From Thiohalophilus sp046483665 (GTDB taxonomy: Bacteria; Pseudomonadota; Gammaproteobacteria; UBA6429; Thiohalophilaceae), in NCBI RefSeq assembly GCF_046483665.1, contig NZ_JAWOCR010000013.1:1-64000 (forward strand): a stretch of 64,000 nucleotides of DNA, written 5' to 3'. Positions within the stretch are counted from its first letter, which is position 1. Each line of letters starts with the position of its first letter. Made by a program: the position numbers and the translations under genes. Shown in pieces: positions 45,533 through 54,551 of the stretch. The notes below the pieces were generated by a model. It ran no database searches, was not told where the DNA came from, and saw only the letters and a list, made by a program, of their open reading frames with translations.

Positions 45533-46294
45533 ATGATCGATACATGGGTATATCTGCTGATCGGCCTGTTCCTGCCGCTATTCCCGCTAAGCATGGGCTT
45601 CAACTTCGTACTGGGGCGTAGTCGCTCTGTCCTGTTGCGCATCCTGTTGTTGCTGTTCTGGCCACAAATCGGTCTGATCCTGTTACAAACAGTGAACAGC
45701 CCCGTACCCGGCTGGATGGTCCCCCTGGCCCTGTTCACTGCCACACTGTATGCCCTGCGCGCCCTGGCCCTGCGCGAGGTGGGACAGTGGAGCGGATTCC
45801 TGGCTACTTCGGCCTGGGCCTTGTTGTGGGTCGTGCTGCGGGGCGATCTGCCGGTACTACAGCTGCATCTTTTTGCGCTGGGCTTCAGTACGCCCCTGGC
45901 TTTACTGGCACTGCTTGGTGCCGGGCTGGAACGCCGCTTTGGCGCCGCGTATACCGGCCTGTACGGCGGACTGGCCGAATCGATTCCCCGATTCAGCACG
46001 ATACTCGTGCTGGTAGTGCTGGCAATTATCGCCACACCGCTGTTCCCGACATTTTTCATCATGCTCGTCACCGTCGTGCAGGCGGTCACGCTCATGCCGC
46101 TGGTGGCCGTCAGTGTCGCCCTCGTCTGGTTACTCTGGAGCTGGGCCGGCGCGCGCCTGTTGCAGGGATTAATCGTCGGCCCCGCAGGAGTCAATAAGGT
46201 AATCGACCTGAATCGCTTCATAACCGGCGCTTATGCGCTGGCATTAACCCTTCTGGTCGCAAGCGGTGTGTACAGCATCGGAGTCCTGTTATGA
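45533..46294 (+). CDS. Antiporter-like membrane protein inserted between dabB and dabA
   Basis: This 253-aa, very hydrophobic protein has about eight membrane helices. Residues 146-175 (GLAESIPRFSTILVLVVLAI and onward) resemble the discontinuous-helix region of NuoM/MrpD-type subunits, so it looks like the C-terminal half of an antiporter subunit. The N-terminal half-channel with the TPVSALMHA signature is absent. It starts 1 base after dabB stops, behind a GAGGTGG inside dabB, and overlaps dabA by 4 bases, so it is surely co-translated with them. Standard descriptions of DAB list only DabA and DabB; this may be a third membrane component. Confidence 0.75.
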   Translation: MIDTWVYLLIGLFLPLFPLSMGFNFVLGRSRSVLLRILLLLFWPQIGLILLQTVNSPVPGWMVPLALFTATLYALRALALREVGQWSGFLATSAWALLWVVLRGDLPVLQLHLFALGFSTPLALLALLGAGLERRFGAAYTGLYGGLAESIPRFSTILVLVVLAIIATPLFPTFFIMLVTVVQAVTLMPLVAVSVALVWLLWSWAGARLLQGLIVGPAGVNKVIDLNRFITGAYALALTLLVASGVYSIGVLL

Positions 46295-49200
46295 CATTAC
46301 CACTGGGACAACAGCTGAAAATTCGCAGCATGATTTACGTGGCCGGCGAACCGATCCCGTTTTTCTGGCCCATGCGTTCATTCATTCACCATAATCCACT
46401 GCATGGCCTGGAGCATCTCCCCTTCCCCGAAGCCGTGGAAACCGGCGCGCAACTGTTTCAGGGGCGTGGCTTTTTATCCCGACACGAATACCAGCGTTAT
46501 CTGGCACAGGGCAAGGTCGATCGGGGTGCGCTGAGCGCCGGGATCGCCGACTTTGTGGCGCAGCAGCCGGCAATCACCGGCGTCAATCTGTCTCACTGGT
46601 TGATGACATTACTCACCTGCAACGAACAACCGGTCATGCGGACCCCCTCTTTGGCCAACACAAACGAAGTGCATGCCGTTATAAACCAAACCGAATACGC
46701 CGCGGCGACACTCGATACCGATACCCTGACGGCGAGGCTGTATGACACGCTGCTGGGCGCCTGTCCTTTATATGAAGCTGTGGACCGACTCTATGGTACC
46801 GGGATCGGCGCTGAACTGGATGAGCTGGTGATCAAAAGCTGTCTTGATTTCTTCGACGAGGGTCAGTCTGTCTGGCACATGCCCGGCCGCAAGCAGGGCC
46901 TGTTCAGGGCCTGGCGCGAGCTGGCCCTGCGCAACGCACGGCTGTTCATGCGCGGTCTGCATATCGAGCGGATTCTAAAAAATGAACAACACCCCGAAGG
47001 TGTGATTGCCTCGGTGATGAGCGAGCTGGGTGTTCCCGAGGATAAATGGGTCAATTGTTTCTCCCGCGAATTATCCCGCCTGCACGGCTGGGCTGGCTTC
47101 ATTCGCTGGCGTGCCAACGCCAAACATTACTACTGGAGCCAGCGATATCCCGCCGACCTGGTCGACTTTCTGGCGATACGTCTGATTCTGGCCTTCGCTC
47201 TGCTCACCGAACGCTCTCGTCAGCGGATCACCTTCGACCGGCCGTCGCTGGAAAGCCTTATTCAAACCCGGCCCCGGGAAACCTGGCTGCGCCATGAATT
47301 ATATAGCGGGGCGATACTGCCAGCCTACGCGCAACGCGTGGAACAAACCCTGGCACGGGGACGCCCGGACGCGATTGAACAATGCTTTAACGACTATGTT
47401 CTTGCCAAACGCCGTTACGAGGCCGAAGAGCAGGCCGCCCATCTGCGTCAGCTGGCGACCCGCGCCGATGCGAGTGCATCGCTCGAGACCCTGACACCCG
47501 ATCAGCTGACCACGCTGGTACAGGTCTTACAAAAGTTTGAAAGTGCCGAGGGTATGCTCTGGCTGCGCGCGATGGAGGACCATGCCATGGAAAAGATTCT
47601 GGGCAAAGTCAATCTGACGCGACCGGTGGCGCGCGACAAACGTCCCTTTGCCCAGGCCCTGTTTTGTATCGATACCCGCTCCGAGCGAATCCGGCGCCAC
47701 CTGGAAAGCGCAGGAGATTATCAGACCTTCGGCATCGCCGGTTTCTTCGGGGTACCTATCAGCTTCATGGAACTGGGCAAGGGCAGTGAAACCTATTTGT
47801 GTCCGGTCCTGCTCAAACCGAAAAACCTGGTTCTGGAAATGTCGGCCAAAACGGGGGAGGATGTGGCCGCCACTACCGTGCTGGAGAAGGTACTGCACGA
47901 ACTCAAGGAATCAGTCTTCACGCCGTATGTCACCGTCGAGGCGATCGGCATGTTGTTCGGCTTTGACATGATCGGCAAAACATTCATCCCACTAAGTTAC
48001 AACCGCTGGCGCCAGCGTCTGTATCGTGACAAACCCTCGACCCATCTGTTACTCGACAAACTGGATCGCGAACAGGCCGACTCCATCGTTCGTGCCGTGC
48101 AACGTGCGGTTGTGGCCAAAGCGGTGGAACAGGAGTTTGAACTCGAACCTGAAGCCGTGACCGATAACATGATTCGTGAATTGCGGGAAGTTGCGCTGGA
48201 TCACGCCATACAGGCCCCGATACTGCGCGAGACGCTGAACCTGAGCCAGGAAGTCGAACAGGCCTTTATCCAGCGCCTGCGTTCGATCTACCGGATTGAG
48301 CCGGCCTTCGCCCGTCTGCAAATGGAACAGCTGGCGCGGATTGGTTTCAGTCTCGATGAACAGACCAACTTCGTCAGTCAGGCCCTGCACTCGATCGGCC
48401 TGAACCGGGATTTCTCCCGCTTCATCGTGCTGGTCGGCCACGGCAGCACCTCCGAAAATAATCCCTATGAATCAGCGCTCGATTGCGGTGCCTGCGGCGG
48501 CAATCACGGGCTGATCAATGCCCGCGCGCTGGCCCAGATGGGCAATAACCCCCGGATCCGTCAGCGGCTGCGTGCCCAGGGAATCGAAATCCCCGACGAT
48601 GCCTGGTTCCTGCCGGCCCTGCACGACACCACCACTGATGAGATCAAACTGTTCGATCTCGATCGACTGCCTTCCTCGCACCTGGTCTATCTCGATCGCC
48701 TGCGCAGCGGCCTGACCGGCGCCTCACGGATGTGTGCCCAGGAACGACTCCCCGAATTGCAACTGACGCCGGGACAATGCGATCCGACCGAGGCCAATCG
48801 CCGTGCCCGCCGCAACGCAATGGACTGGTCGCAAGTGCGTCCGGAATGGGGTCTGTCCGGCAACGCCTATTTCATTATCGGCCGCCGTCAGCTAACCCGG
48901 CACCGGTCATTAAAAGGCCGCGCCTTTTTGCATTCCTATGACTATCGCGTCGATCCCAAACGACGTCTGCTGGAGACTATTCTCACCGGCCCGCTGGTAG
49001 TTGGCCAGTGGATTAACATGGAACACTATTTTTCCACCGTGGATAACGAGCGCTTTGGCAGTGGCAGTAAGGTCTATCACAACGTGGCCGGGCGCTTCGG
49101 CGTAATGACCGGCAACCTCAGCGACCTGCGCACCGGTCTGCCGGCCCAGACCGTACTCGATCAGGGACAGCCCTATCATCAGCCCATCCGCCTGATCACG

Positions 49201-49407
49201 GTCATCGAAGCCCCCTACGAATATGCCCGTCAGGCCATCGAGGAAATCGCTACGATCAAGAATCTGGTGCGTAACGGATGGATACGGATTTTGATCATCG
49301 ATCCTGAACAACAGACAGCCCATATCTACGACCACGACGCCTGGCGGAGCCGGCCGTTATCCAGTGGCCATGCGGATGAAAAACCCACGGAGTCCACAGC
49401 CTCATGA
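46291..49407 (+). CDS. dabA: DabA-like (DUF2309/UPF0753) carbonic-anhydrase-like subunit
   Basis: DabA is the cytoplasmic subunit of the DAB system and resembles a beta-carbonic anhydrase. It hydrates CO2 vectorially, driven by DabB. It is 1038 aa, longer than the roughly 800-aa minimal forms. The expected zinc and catalytic residues are present: C459 and D461 in FCIDTRSERIRRHLE, and H717 and C732 in LVGHGSTSENNPYESALDCGACGGNHG. The N-terminal motif FIHHNPLHGLEHLPF is also typical. Start and stop overlap the flanking genes by 4 bases each. Confidence 0.95.
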   Translation: MTLPLGQQLKIRSMIYVAGEPIPFFWPMRSFIHHNPLHGLEHLPFPEAVETGAQLFQGRGFLSRHEYQRYLAQGKVDRGALSAGIADFVAQQPAITGVNLSHWLMTLLTCNEQPVMRTPSLANTNEVHAVINQTEYAAATLDTDTLTARLYDTLLGACPLYEAVDRLYGTGIGAELDELVIKSCLDFFDEGQSVWHMPGRKQGLFRAWRELALRNARLFMRGLHIERILKNEQHPEGVIASVMSELGVPEDKWVNCFSRELSRLHGWAGFIRWRANAKHYYWSQRYPADLVDFLAIRLILAFALLTERSRQRITFDRPSLESLIQTRPRETWLRHELYSGAILPAYAQRVEQTLARGRPDAIEQCFNDYVLAKRRYEAEEQAAHLRQLATRADASASLETLTPDQLTTLVQVLQKFESAEGMLWLRAMEDHAMEKILGKVNLTRPVARDKRPFAQALFCIDTRSERIRRHLESAGDYQTFGIAGFFGVPISFMELGKGSETYLCPVLLKPKNLVLEMSAKTGEDVAATTVLEKVLHELKESVFTPYVTVEAIGMLFGFDMIGKTFIPLSYNRWRQRLYRDKPSTHLLLDKLDREQADSIVRAVQRAVVAKAVEQEFELEPEAVTDNMIRELREVALDHAIQAPILRETLNLSQEVEQAFIQRLRSIYRIEPAFARLQMEQLARIGFSLDEQTNFVSQALHSIGLNRDFSRFIVLVGHGSTSENNPYESALDCGACGGNHGLINARALAQMGNNPRIRQRLRAQGIEIPDDAWFLPALHDTTTDEIKLFDLDRLPSSHLVYLDRLRSGLTGASRMCAQERLPELQLTPGQCDPTEANRRARRNAMDWSQVRPEWGLSGNAYFIIGRRQLTRHRSLKGRAFLHSYDYRVDPKRRLLETILTGPLVVGQWINMEHYFSTVDNERFGSGSKVYHNVAGRFGVMTGNLSDLRTGLPAQTVLDQGQPYHQPIRLITVIEAPYEYARQAIEEIATIKNLVRNGWIRILIIDPEQQTAHIYDHDAWRSRPLSSGHADEKPTESTAS

Positions 49408-49730
49408 AAAACCTGAACTTCAGTCCATTGAAAAAACTCGAGATTATTCTGAGCGGCGAACACCAGAGCTTTGCTACCGACGTGCTGGATCGGGCCGGCG
49501 TCAAGGGATACACCATCATCAATAATCTCTCCGGCAAAGGCAGTCACGGCTTTCACGAAGGGCACCTCATGTTCAACGAGGATGACGTGCTGATCATGAT
49601 CATCGCCGCAGTGCCGGAGGAACGGGTCAGACCGATACTCGAAGGCCTGTCACCCTTTTACAACGAGCATTCGGGGGTGGTGTTTATCTCCGACATTCAG
49701 GTGACACGACTGGTGAAATTCAGCGACTAA
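49404..49730 (+). CDS. PII-like signalling protein coupled to the dab operon
   Basis: This 108-aa protein has the PII/GlnB-like ferredoxin fold: KLEIILSGEHQSFATDVLDRAGVKGYTI, a T-loop-like segment rich in glycine and histidine (SGKGSHGFHEGHLMFNEDD), and ILEGLSPFYNEHSGVVFISD. The GlnB uridylylation tyrosine is not evident. PII-like proteins are found in some DAB and bicarbonate-transporter operons and probably gate transport in response to adenylates or bicarbonate. It overlaps dabA by 4 bases (ATGA). Confidence 0.85.
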   Translation: MKNLNFSPLKKLEIILSGEHQSFATDVLDRAGVKGYTIINNLSGKGSHGFHEGHLMFNEDDVLIMIIAAVPEERVRPILEGLSPFYNEHSGVVFISDIQVTRLVKFSD

Positions 49731-49759
49731 GCCTCGTTGCCGTCGCGCATAGAAAGGAT

Positions 49760-50155
49760 TCAGTCCGCAAAGCTCAACTCGGCAATGATCCGGTTCAAAC
49801 GCCCCTGTTCTCCCTCATCGCCCGGTGCGGCATGGGCACTGGCTGCCGCACGCGCTTCATTCTCAATACGGGTGATATATTGTTCGTTACAGGCACTGAC
49901 CACCTGCTTGAGCGACTCAAGCAATGGCGAAATCTCTTCTGGCAGGCGAACCCAGCTTTCAATAAACAGGCCGCGGGAAGCATCGATCTTGACCGAATGC
50001 CCTTTTTTGTCATTCAGTCGATTGAAATCCTCACACCAGGCTTTCGGCGCCTGGTGTGAGAGTTTGAAATAGAGATCGATATAGGGCTCTTTACGTATTC
50101 GCGGCGGACGCGTCTCATCAATGCCGCAGATCTTGATATCGCTGATACCTTCCAT
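49760..50155 (-). CDS. Conserved-looking cytoplasmic protein of unknown function
   Basis: This 131-aa protein has no signal peptide or membrane helix. The N-terminal half contains IDETRPPRIRKEPYIDLYFK and LSHQAPKAWCEDFNRL; the C-terminal half is helical with EEISPLLESLKQVVSACNEQY. No known domain was recognised. The ATG at 50155 was chosen because TGAGG lies about 6 bases upstream. It is convergent with the dab operon with only a 29-base gap, and a 9-bp-stem hairpin lies just upstream of its ribosome site. Confidence 0.7.
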   Translation of the reverse strand: MEGISDIKICGIDETRPPRIRKEPYIDLYFKLSHQAPKAWCEDFNRLNDKKGHSVKIDASRGLFIESWVRLPEEISPLLESLKQVVSACNEQYITRIENEARAAASAHAAPGDEGEQGRLNRIIAELSFAD

Positions 50156-50173
50156 TATTGCCTCACTATCATT

Positions 50174-50192
50174 GCCCGCCGCTGCGGCGGGC
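50174..50192. other. GC-rich palindrome in the leader of the 131-aa gene
   Basis: GCCCGCCGC-T-GCGGCGGGC is a perfect 9-bp inverted repeat about 19 bases upstream of the ATG at 50155. It would form a stable hairpin next to the ribosome site. No T-tract follows. Confidence 0.5.
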
Positions 50193-50441
50193 ATCCAGCA
50201 TACGCGATAATTACTCCGGATACCCGACAATCCGCTTCCCGGCGGCGCAGAAAAGGATGCGTTTTACGCCTCCCTATCCTGGCATCAAGAATGTGGTGCG
50301 CAGACGCAAGCTATCCCGCTTTCCTCTCTTTGTATCACAGCCTTGTTATAGAATTTTCCGGTAACCGGGACGCGTTTTTTCAAGCCGGGAAAAGCAGAAC
50401 CTGTTTGGCTCTCACTGCCTGAGGCAATGCTTTGCCGGGGT

Positions 50442-51449
50442 TTAATTAAAGGACGCCGCTTCCATTTCCAGATAAATGCGATAGGCATTGCCCCGGTTGC
50501 TGGCATCGAAGGCCGGCATGTCTTCGTACTTCGACCAGTCGGTATTGCGATAGGCCTCGTCGAAGGGCACAAAATTGCGCGCCGCTTCGCCCATTTTCCG
50601 GCGTACGTATTTCAGATAGTCCCGGGTAAAATTGATTGCCTGGTGCACGTCATCGGAGGCATCGCCATGACCGGGAATGATAAAGTGCGGCGTCGGCTCC
50701 ATCTTCTTGAGATAGGCCAGTCCCTGCAGCCAGCGCTCGATATCCGTATCCGGACTGTCCAGGAAAGGAATCCGGCCCTTGTAGATCACATCGCCGCTGA
50801 ACAGCACGCCGAGTTCTTTGATCAGCATGATACTGTCCCCCGGGGCGTGCGCCGGCCCCATGTGCCGCACTTCGAAAGTCAGCCCGCCCTGCTCGAAGGT
50901 AGTTTCTTTTTCAAACGTCGTATCCGGCGGCACCAGATAGGTATCCTCATCCACCCAGGGGAACAATACCTCGCGGCGCTGCTCCAGCCGCCGCTGCGCG
51001 GCTTCACCCTGGCTGGCACGATCCCCGCCGATATAGCCCAGGGCCAGACGCTGGACGATAACCTCGGGACTGCCGGCATGCTCGTCGAACGCCTGCAGGC
51101 CATAAATATGGTCAGCATGATAATGGCTGATCACCACATGCGTGATCGGTTTGTCAGTCACTTCACGGATCCGCTGCAGCATCCGGTAACCCAGTGCCGG
51201 GGTGCCCAGCGCATCAAACACTACCACACCCTCATTGGTTACCACGAAGCCGGCGTTAGACGTATGCCCCTCGTTCACCGCATCGGGCACGCCTGATTTC
51301 CCGATAATGTAATACACCGGCGCCTCCGGCACCTGATGTAGCTCAAAGGGCAAACTGACCGTCCCATACGGGGTCTTGACCGGTTCGGCCAGGACCGAAA
51401 CGCTCACCAGAGCCAGAACAAACATCAACAAACGCGGCACGTTATTCAC
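50442..51449 (-). CDS. Periplasmic metallo-beta-lactamase-fold hydrolase (SoxH/quinoprotein-relay-like)
   Basis: This 335-aa protein has a signal peptide (about 1-21) and an MBL fold. The zinc motif H109-Y-H111-A-D113-H114 is intact, followed by GPAHAPGDS, FSGDVIYKG and IPGHGD, as in SoxH and the zinc hydrolases associated with quinoprotein relay systems. The substrate is unknown; sox-type sulfur oxidation is one possibility but no sox genes are present here. Its start overlaps the preceding small membrane gene by 4 bases. Confidence 0.85.
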   Translation of the reverse strand: MNNVPRLLMFVLALVSVSVLAEPVKTPYGTVSLPFELHQVPEAPVYYIIGKSGVPDAVNEGHTSNAGFVVTNEGVVVFDALGTPALGYRMLQRIREVTDKPITHVVISHYHADHIYGLQAFDEHAGSPEVIVQRLALGYIGGDRASQGEAAQRRLEQRREVLFPWVDEDTYLVPPDTTFEKETTFEQGGLTFEVRHMGPAHAPGDSIMLIKELGVLFSGDVIYKGRIPFLDSPDTDIERWLQGLAYLKKMEPTPHFIIPGHGDASDDVHQAINFTRDYLKYVRRKMGEAARNFVPFDEAYRNTDWSKYEDMPAFDASNRGNAYRIYLEMEAASFN

Positions 51450-51721
51450 TCCCCTGCCCCGGTGAACTTCCGGGACAACACATTATAAAGCCAGGCAACA
51501 ATCACTCCGCCAATTACGCCGTCGGCCAGACCATACACGCTCCCCAGTAACACCGTACCAACCCCGCCACCGGGAGCAAAACCCGGGTAGATCGAGGCGA
51601 CCACCTCGAGAAACGCCATGCCATATCCCGGCCAGATCAGGTTCGCGAGCCCCGTGAGTAAAATCGCTCCGCCCCAGAGAATTCCCAGAGTCAGACCCAG
51701 TGCCAGCGCATGTAATTTCAT
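51446..51721 (-). CDS. Small holin-like membrane protein (DUF5676-like)
   Basis: This 91-aa protein has two to three membrane helices: ALALGLTLGILWGGAILLTGL, a central glycine-rich segment, and VYGLADGVIGGVIVAWLYNVL at the C-terminus. The pattern matches small proteins often labelled bacteriophage holin, although nothing else here is phage-like. The ATG at 51721 was chosen because AGGAGG lies 6 bases upstream. It is translationally coupled to the metallo-hydrolase gene. Confidence 0.7.
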   Translation of the reverse strand: MKLHALALGLTLGILWGGAILLTGLANLIWPGYGMAFLEVVASIYPGFAPGGGVGTVLLGSVYGLADGVIGGVIVAWLYNVLSRKFTGAGE

Positions 51722-51827
51722 TGAGACCTCCTGTTCACTGCCAACGGATGCCGGCAAGAAATGACCTGTTTATAGAGTACAGGTCCAAACGCCCCGGCAC
51801 CAATACAGGCGAAGTGCCTCTTGGACC

Positions 51828-52667
51828 TTATTTGAGTGCGTCATACACGGAAAAGAACTGGCTGCAGCATTCTTCATCGCCCTGATCGTAATAAAGCGTA
51901 TTGAGAACAAAATCGACCGGCGGATCGAGCAGCCGCCCCTCCAGCAGCGTGTGATAGGACGCCCCTCCAAGCAATCGATGAACCTGGGTCAGATAGAGGC
52001 GATTGATCACCCCGGCCGTTACCAGCGTCTCCAACACTGCTGTGCCGGCGATGGAATAGATACAGCAAAAGCCCTCGGCGGTGAGCGCATCGAACAACGC
52101 CTTGCCTTCAACCTGCCGTCCTTCCCCGGCGATCAATACTTTCGCCCCGACGGCCTGCAACGTTTTGATACGTTCGGGATCCGCCTGTGCTCCGGTGGCC
52201 ACATACACCGGTCGATCCAGCTGTTCGCACAATACTTCCAGCGGCAGATCCAGACTGGCACTGAGCACCACCACCGCCGGCTGCGGCGGCAAGCCCTGCG
52301 CACGGCGCCATTCATGCAGATCCGCGTAGGCCGAATCGTCACTCAGCGGCAACGCCGCCTGCGCCTCCCCCGCCGCAAAATCCCGCACATAGCGTGCACT
52401 GGTCACCAGAATATCCGCCTGCGCTGCCAGCTCCTGGTACAGCCGCCAGTCGCGCGGATTGGTAATCGCCGCCGGCACCCCCTTCTCCCCCGTCTCAGGG
52501 TGGGCTATCGCAATCCGCCCGTCCAGGCTTTCGATAAAGTTGCTGTACACCAGCGGTGTCTCCTGCAACTGTGCACGATGCAGCGCATGCTGCAGATACA
52601 GCCCCTCGAGGGCAACATCTTCCTCGCGAGAGGGGAACAGGCGGGTAAGTGAGTTGTTAGTCGTCAA
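51828..52667 (-). CDS. RibD C-terminal-domain reductase (DHFR-like fold)
   Basis: This 279-aa protein resembles the pyrimidine-reductase half of RibD. It carries PLVYSNFIESLDGRIA, NPRDWRLYQELAAQADILVTSA, VVVLSASLDLPLE, and a C-terminal region around GVINRLYLTQVHRLLGG. The deaminase domain of bifunctional RibD is absent. It may be an NADPH-dependent reductase of riboflavin-type or unrelated substrates. It is divergent from the CinA-like gene with a 213-base spacer. Confidence 0.85.
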   Translation of the reverse strand: MTTNNSLTRLFPSREEDVALEGLYLQHALHRAQLQETPLVYSNFIESLDGRIAIAHPETGEKGVPAAITNPRDWRLYQELAAQADILVTSARYVRDFAAGEAQAALPLSDDSAYADLHEWRRAQGLPPQPAVVVLSASLDLPLEVLCEQLDRPVYVATGAQADPERIKTLQAVGAKVLIAGEGRQVEGKALFDALTAEGFCCIYSIAGTAVLETLVTAGVINRLYLTQVHRLLGGASYHTLLEGRLLDPPVDFVLNTLYYDQGDEECCSQFFSVYDALK

Positions 52668-52880
52668 GATGAAACCTTCGGTTGCTAAAAAAAAGTGGCC
52701 AAGAATTTAACGCCCCTGTTGCGTTCAGGTCACGAAAACCGCACTTGATCGAGTTATCCTGAAATAACAAACCCGGGAAACAAGGCATAGATTGCGAATA
52801 GAAAATATTTTGCATTGACGCCATTTTTCCTGTCCTATTATTTAACTTATATTTCTATATATAGCAAAGTTGAGAAGCCC

Positions 52881-53621
52881 ATGCAGATTGGCATTTTAAT
52901 CATCGGTGATGAAATATTGTCCGGCCGGCGCCAGGACAAACATCTGGAGTATGTCATTCACACCCTGGCACAGCGCCATCTCACCCTCGCCTGGGCCCGC
53001 TACGTGGGTGACGATGAAGCTAACCTGATCAACAACTTTAGTAACATAGCGACACAGGGCGATCTCTGCTTCAGCTTTGGCGGCATCGGCGCCACCCCGG
53101 ACGATATCACCCGACAATGCGTGGCCAGAGCACTCGACCTGCCCATCGTTCGTCACCCCGGAGCCATCGGCGAAATCGAGGCCCAGTTTGGCGACAAAAC
53201 CTATCCCCACCGCATCCGGATGGCCGACCTGCCGGATGGCGCGGGCCTGATTCCCAACCCCCGCAATCGCATTCCCGGCTTTACCATCGGCCACATCCAC
53301 TGCCTGCCCGGCTTCCCGGAGATGGCGTGGCCGATGCTGGAGTGGGTACTGGAAAATCATTACCCCGATCTCAGAGGTACCGAGACGGTACACTACATTC
53401 TGAAAGTGCATAACGCCCACGAAAGCGAGCTGATTCCGCTGATGGAACAGATCCAGCGCGACTATCCGACGCTCAGGATCTCCAGCCTGCCAAAATTCCT
53501 GGCCAAGGGTCAGAGTGAAATTGAACTGGGATTCAAAGGCGATGAAGTCACAGTCAACGCGGCATGTGATGCAATAGCAACCGAGCTGCGGGAGCGCGGC
53601 CTGGAAATATCGCCAATGTAA
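52881..53621 (+). CDS. CinA-type MoCF domain protein, stand-alone
   Basis: This protein of about 246 aa has the molybdopterin-binding (MoCF) domain seen at the N-terminus of CinA: IGILIIGDEILSGRRQDKH, FSFGGIGATPDDITRQCVA and HCLPGFPEMAWPML. The C-terminal pyridine-nucleotide amidase domain of full CinA is missing. The substrate is uncertain, possibly nucleotide pyrophosphates. The ATG at 52881 follows GAGAAG; an earlier in-frame start would add an unlikely hydrophobic leader. A weak promoter, TTGACG (52815) and TATTAT (52836), lies upstream. Confidence 0.88.
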   Translation: MQIGILIIGDEILSGRRQDKHLEYVIHTLAQRHLTLAWARYVGDDEANLINNFSNIATQGDLCFSFGGIGATPDDITRQCVARALDLPIVRHPGAIGEIEAQFGDKTYPHRIRMADLPDGAGLIPNPRNRIPGFTIGHIHCLPGFPEMAWPMLEWVLENHYPDLRGTETVHYILKVHNAHESELIPLMEQIQRDYPTLRISSLPKFLAKGQSEIELGFKGDEVTVNAACDAIATELRERGLEISPM

Positions 53622-53651
53622 ATCAGTGCAAGAGCAGACAGATAGATGTCG

Positions 53652-54443
53652 CTAAAACATGAAGGTCAGACTGGCACTGACAGCATCCTCATCAGTAAAA
53701 CGCCCCTGGAGATCAATAGCCAAGCGATCAGTCGGAACGATTGAGACGCCCGCGAATGCCCCGGCCCGGCTATCCATATCGGTAGAACCCAGCTCATAGG
53801 TTTTACCACCGGCAGTCGTCGAAGCCGAATAATCGCCACCGACAAACTTGATCCCCGCATACGGGGTCAGGCTGTTGAACTTGTAGCTCAAACCCAGTGC
53901 CATCTGCCACTGCTCAAAATCAGCATCCTGTTCGGCAGTCAGCTGTGAACGCGTATAGGATGTTCCATCGACAACAACCGAATCATAATCGCCAGTTTGT
54001 ACAGCTCGATACTTCAAGTCCGTATTGATAGCCAGGCCGCTGGGGTCTTCATACAGCAAGACAGCGATGCCCGCTCCCCAAGTAAACTCATCCGAACGCT
54101 TAAAGGTGACATTACTGCCTCTGATCGTAGCTGTATACTCCAGCCCACTGGCAACCCCAAAATCTGCGTAGATATCTACCCGTTTGGCTACGGAATAAAT
54201 AACCTTAATAGTGTTGATGCTGGCTTCTATTTTTCCCTGATAGTCACTAAGTTCAATTTCATCGATGAAATTGCTCTCAATAGCCATAGCCAGCTTAGCT
54301 TTTGCCCAATCCTCACCACCTTGATGAACCGTCCCCTTCAAATTCTTTACTCCTGAGGGAAGCGTTACAGGATCGGCATAAAGCGTCGGGATTAGACTAA
54401 AAATAATCAGAAATAATGAGGCCCTTGTAATAAACATGCGCAT
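53652..54443 (-). CDS. Outer membrane beta-barrel protein
   Basis: This 263-aa protein has a signal peptide (about 1-23, ending TLYA) and alternating amphipathic strands. It ends in the aromatic pattern SASLTFMF expected of an outer-membrane barrel. No porin family was recognised. Residues 90-190 include LEYTATIRGSNVTF and YKFNSLTPYAGIKFVGGDYS, typical of strand-turn-strand repeats. The base composition is somewhat AT-richer than its neighbours. It stands alone and is convergent with the CinA-like gene. Confidence 0.8.
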   Translation of the reverse strand: MRMFITRASLFLIIFSLIPTLYADPVTLPSGVKNLKGTVHQGGEDWAKAKLAMAIESNFIDEIELSDYQGKIEASINTIKVIYSVAKRVDIYADFGVASGLEYTATIRGSNVTFKRSDEFTWGAGIAVLLYEDPSGLAINTDLKYRAVQTGDYDSVVVDGTSYTRSQLTAEQDADFEQWQMALGLSYKFNSLTPYAGIKFVGGDYSASTTAGGKTYELGSTDMDSRAGAFAGVSIVPTDRLAIDLQGRFTDEDAVSASLTFMF

Positions 54444-54551
54444 TTCAGTATCTTCTTTTTATAAATTTTCAAACAGCATAAATATTATTCGTATAAAGTT
54501 CAATGCATAGGGGAAACCATGAAATTGGCGTATTTACTGGAAGATTCAAAG

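Noticed and set aside
51446..51721. Holin-like gene considered as evidence of a prophage
   Set aside because: No other phage gene, integrase or attachment site is nearby, and it is coupled to a metabolic-type hydrolase.
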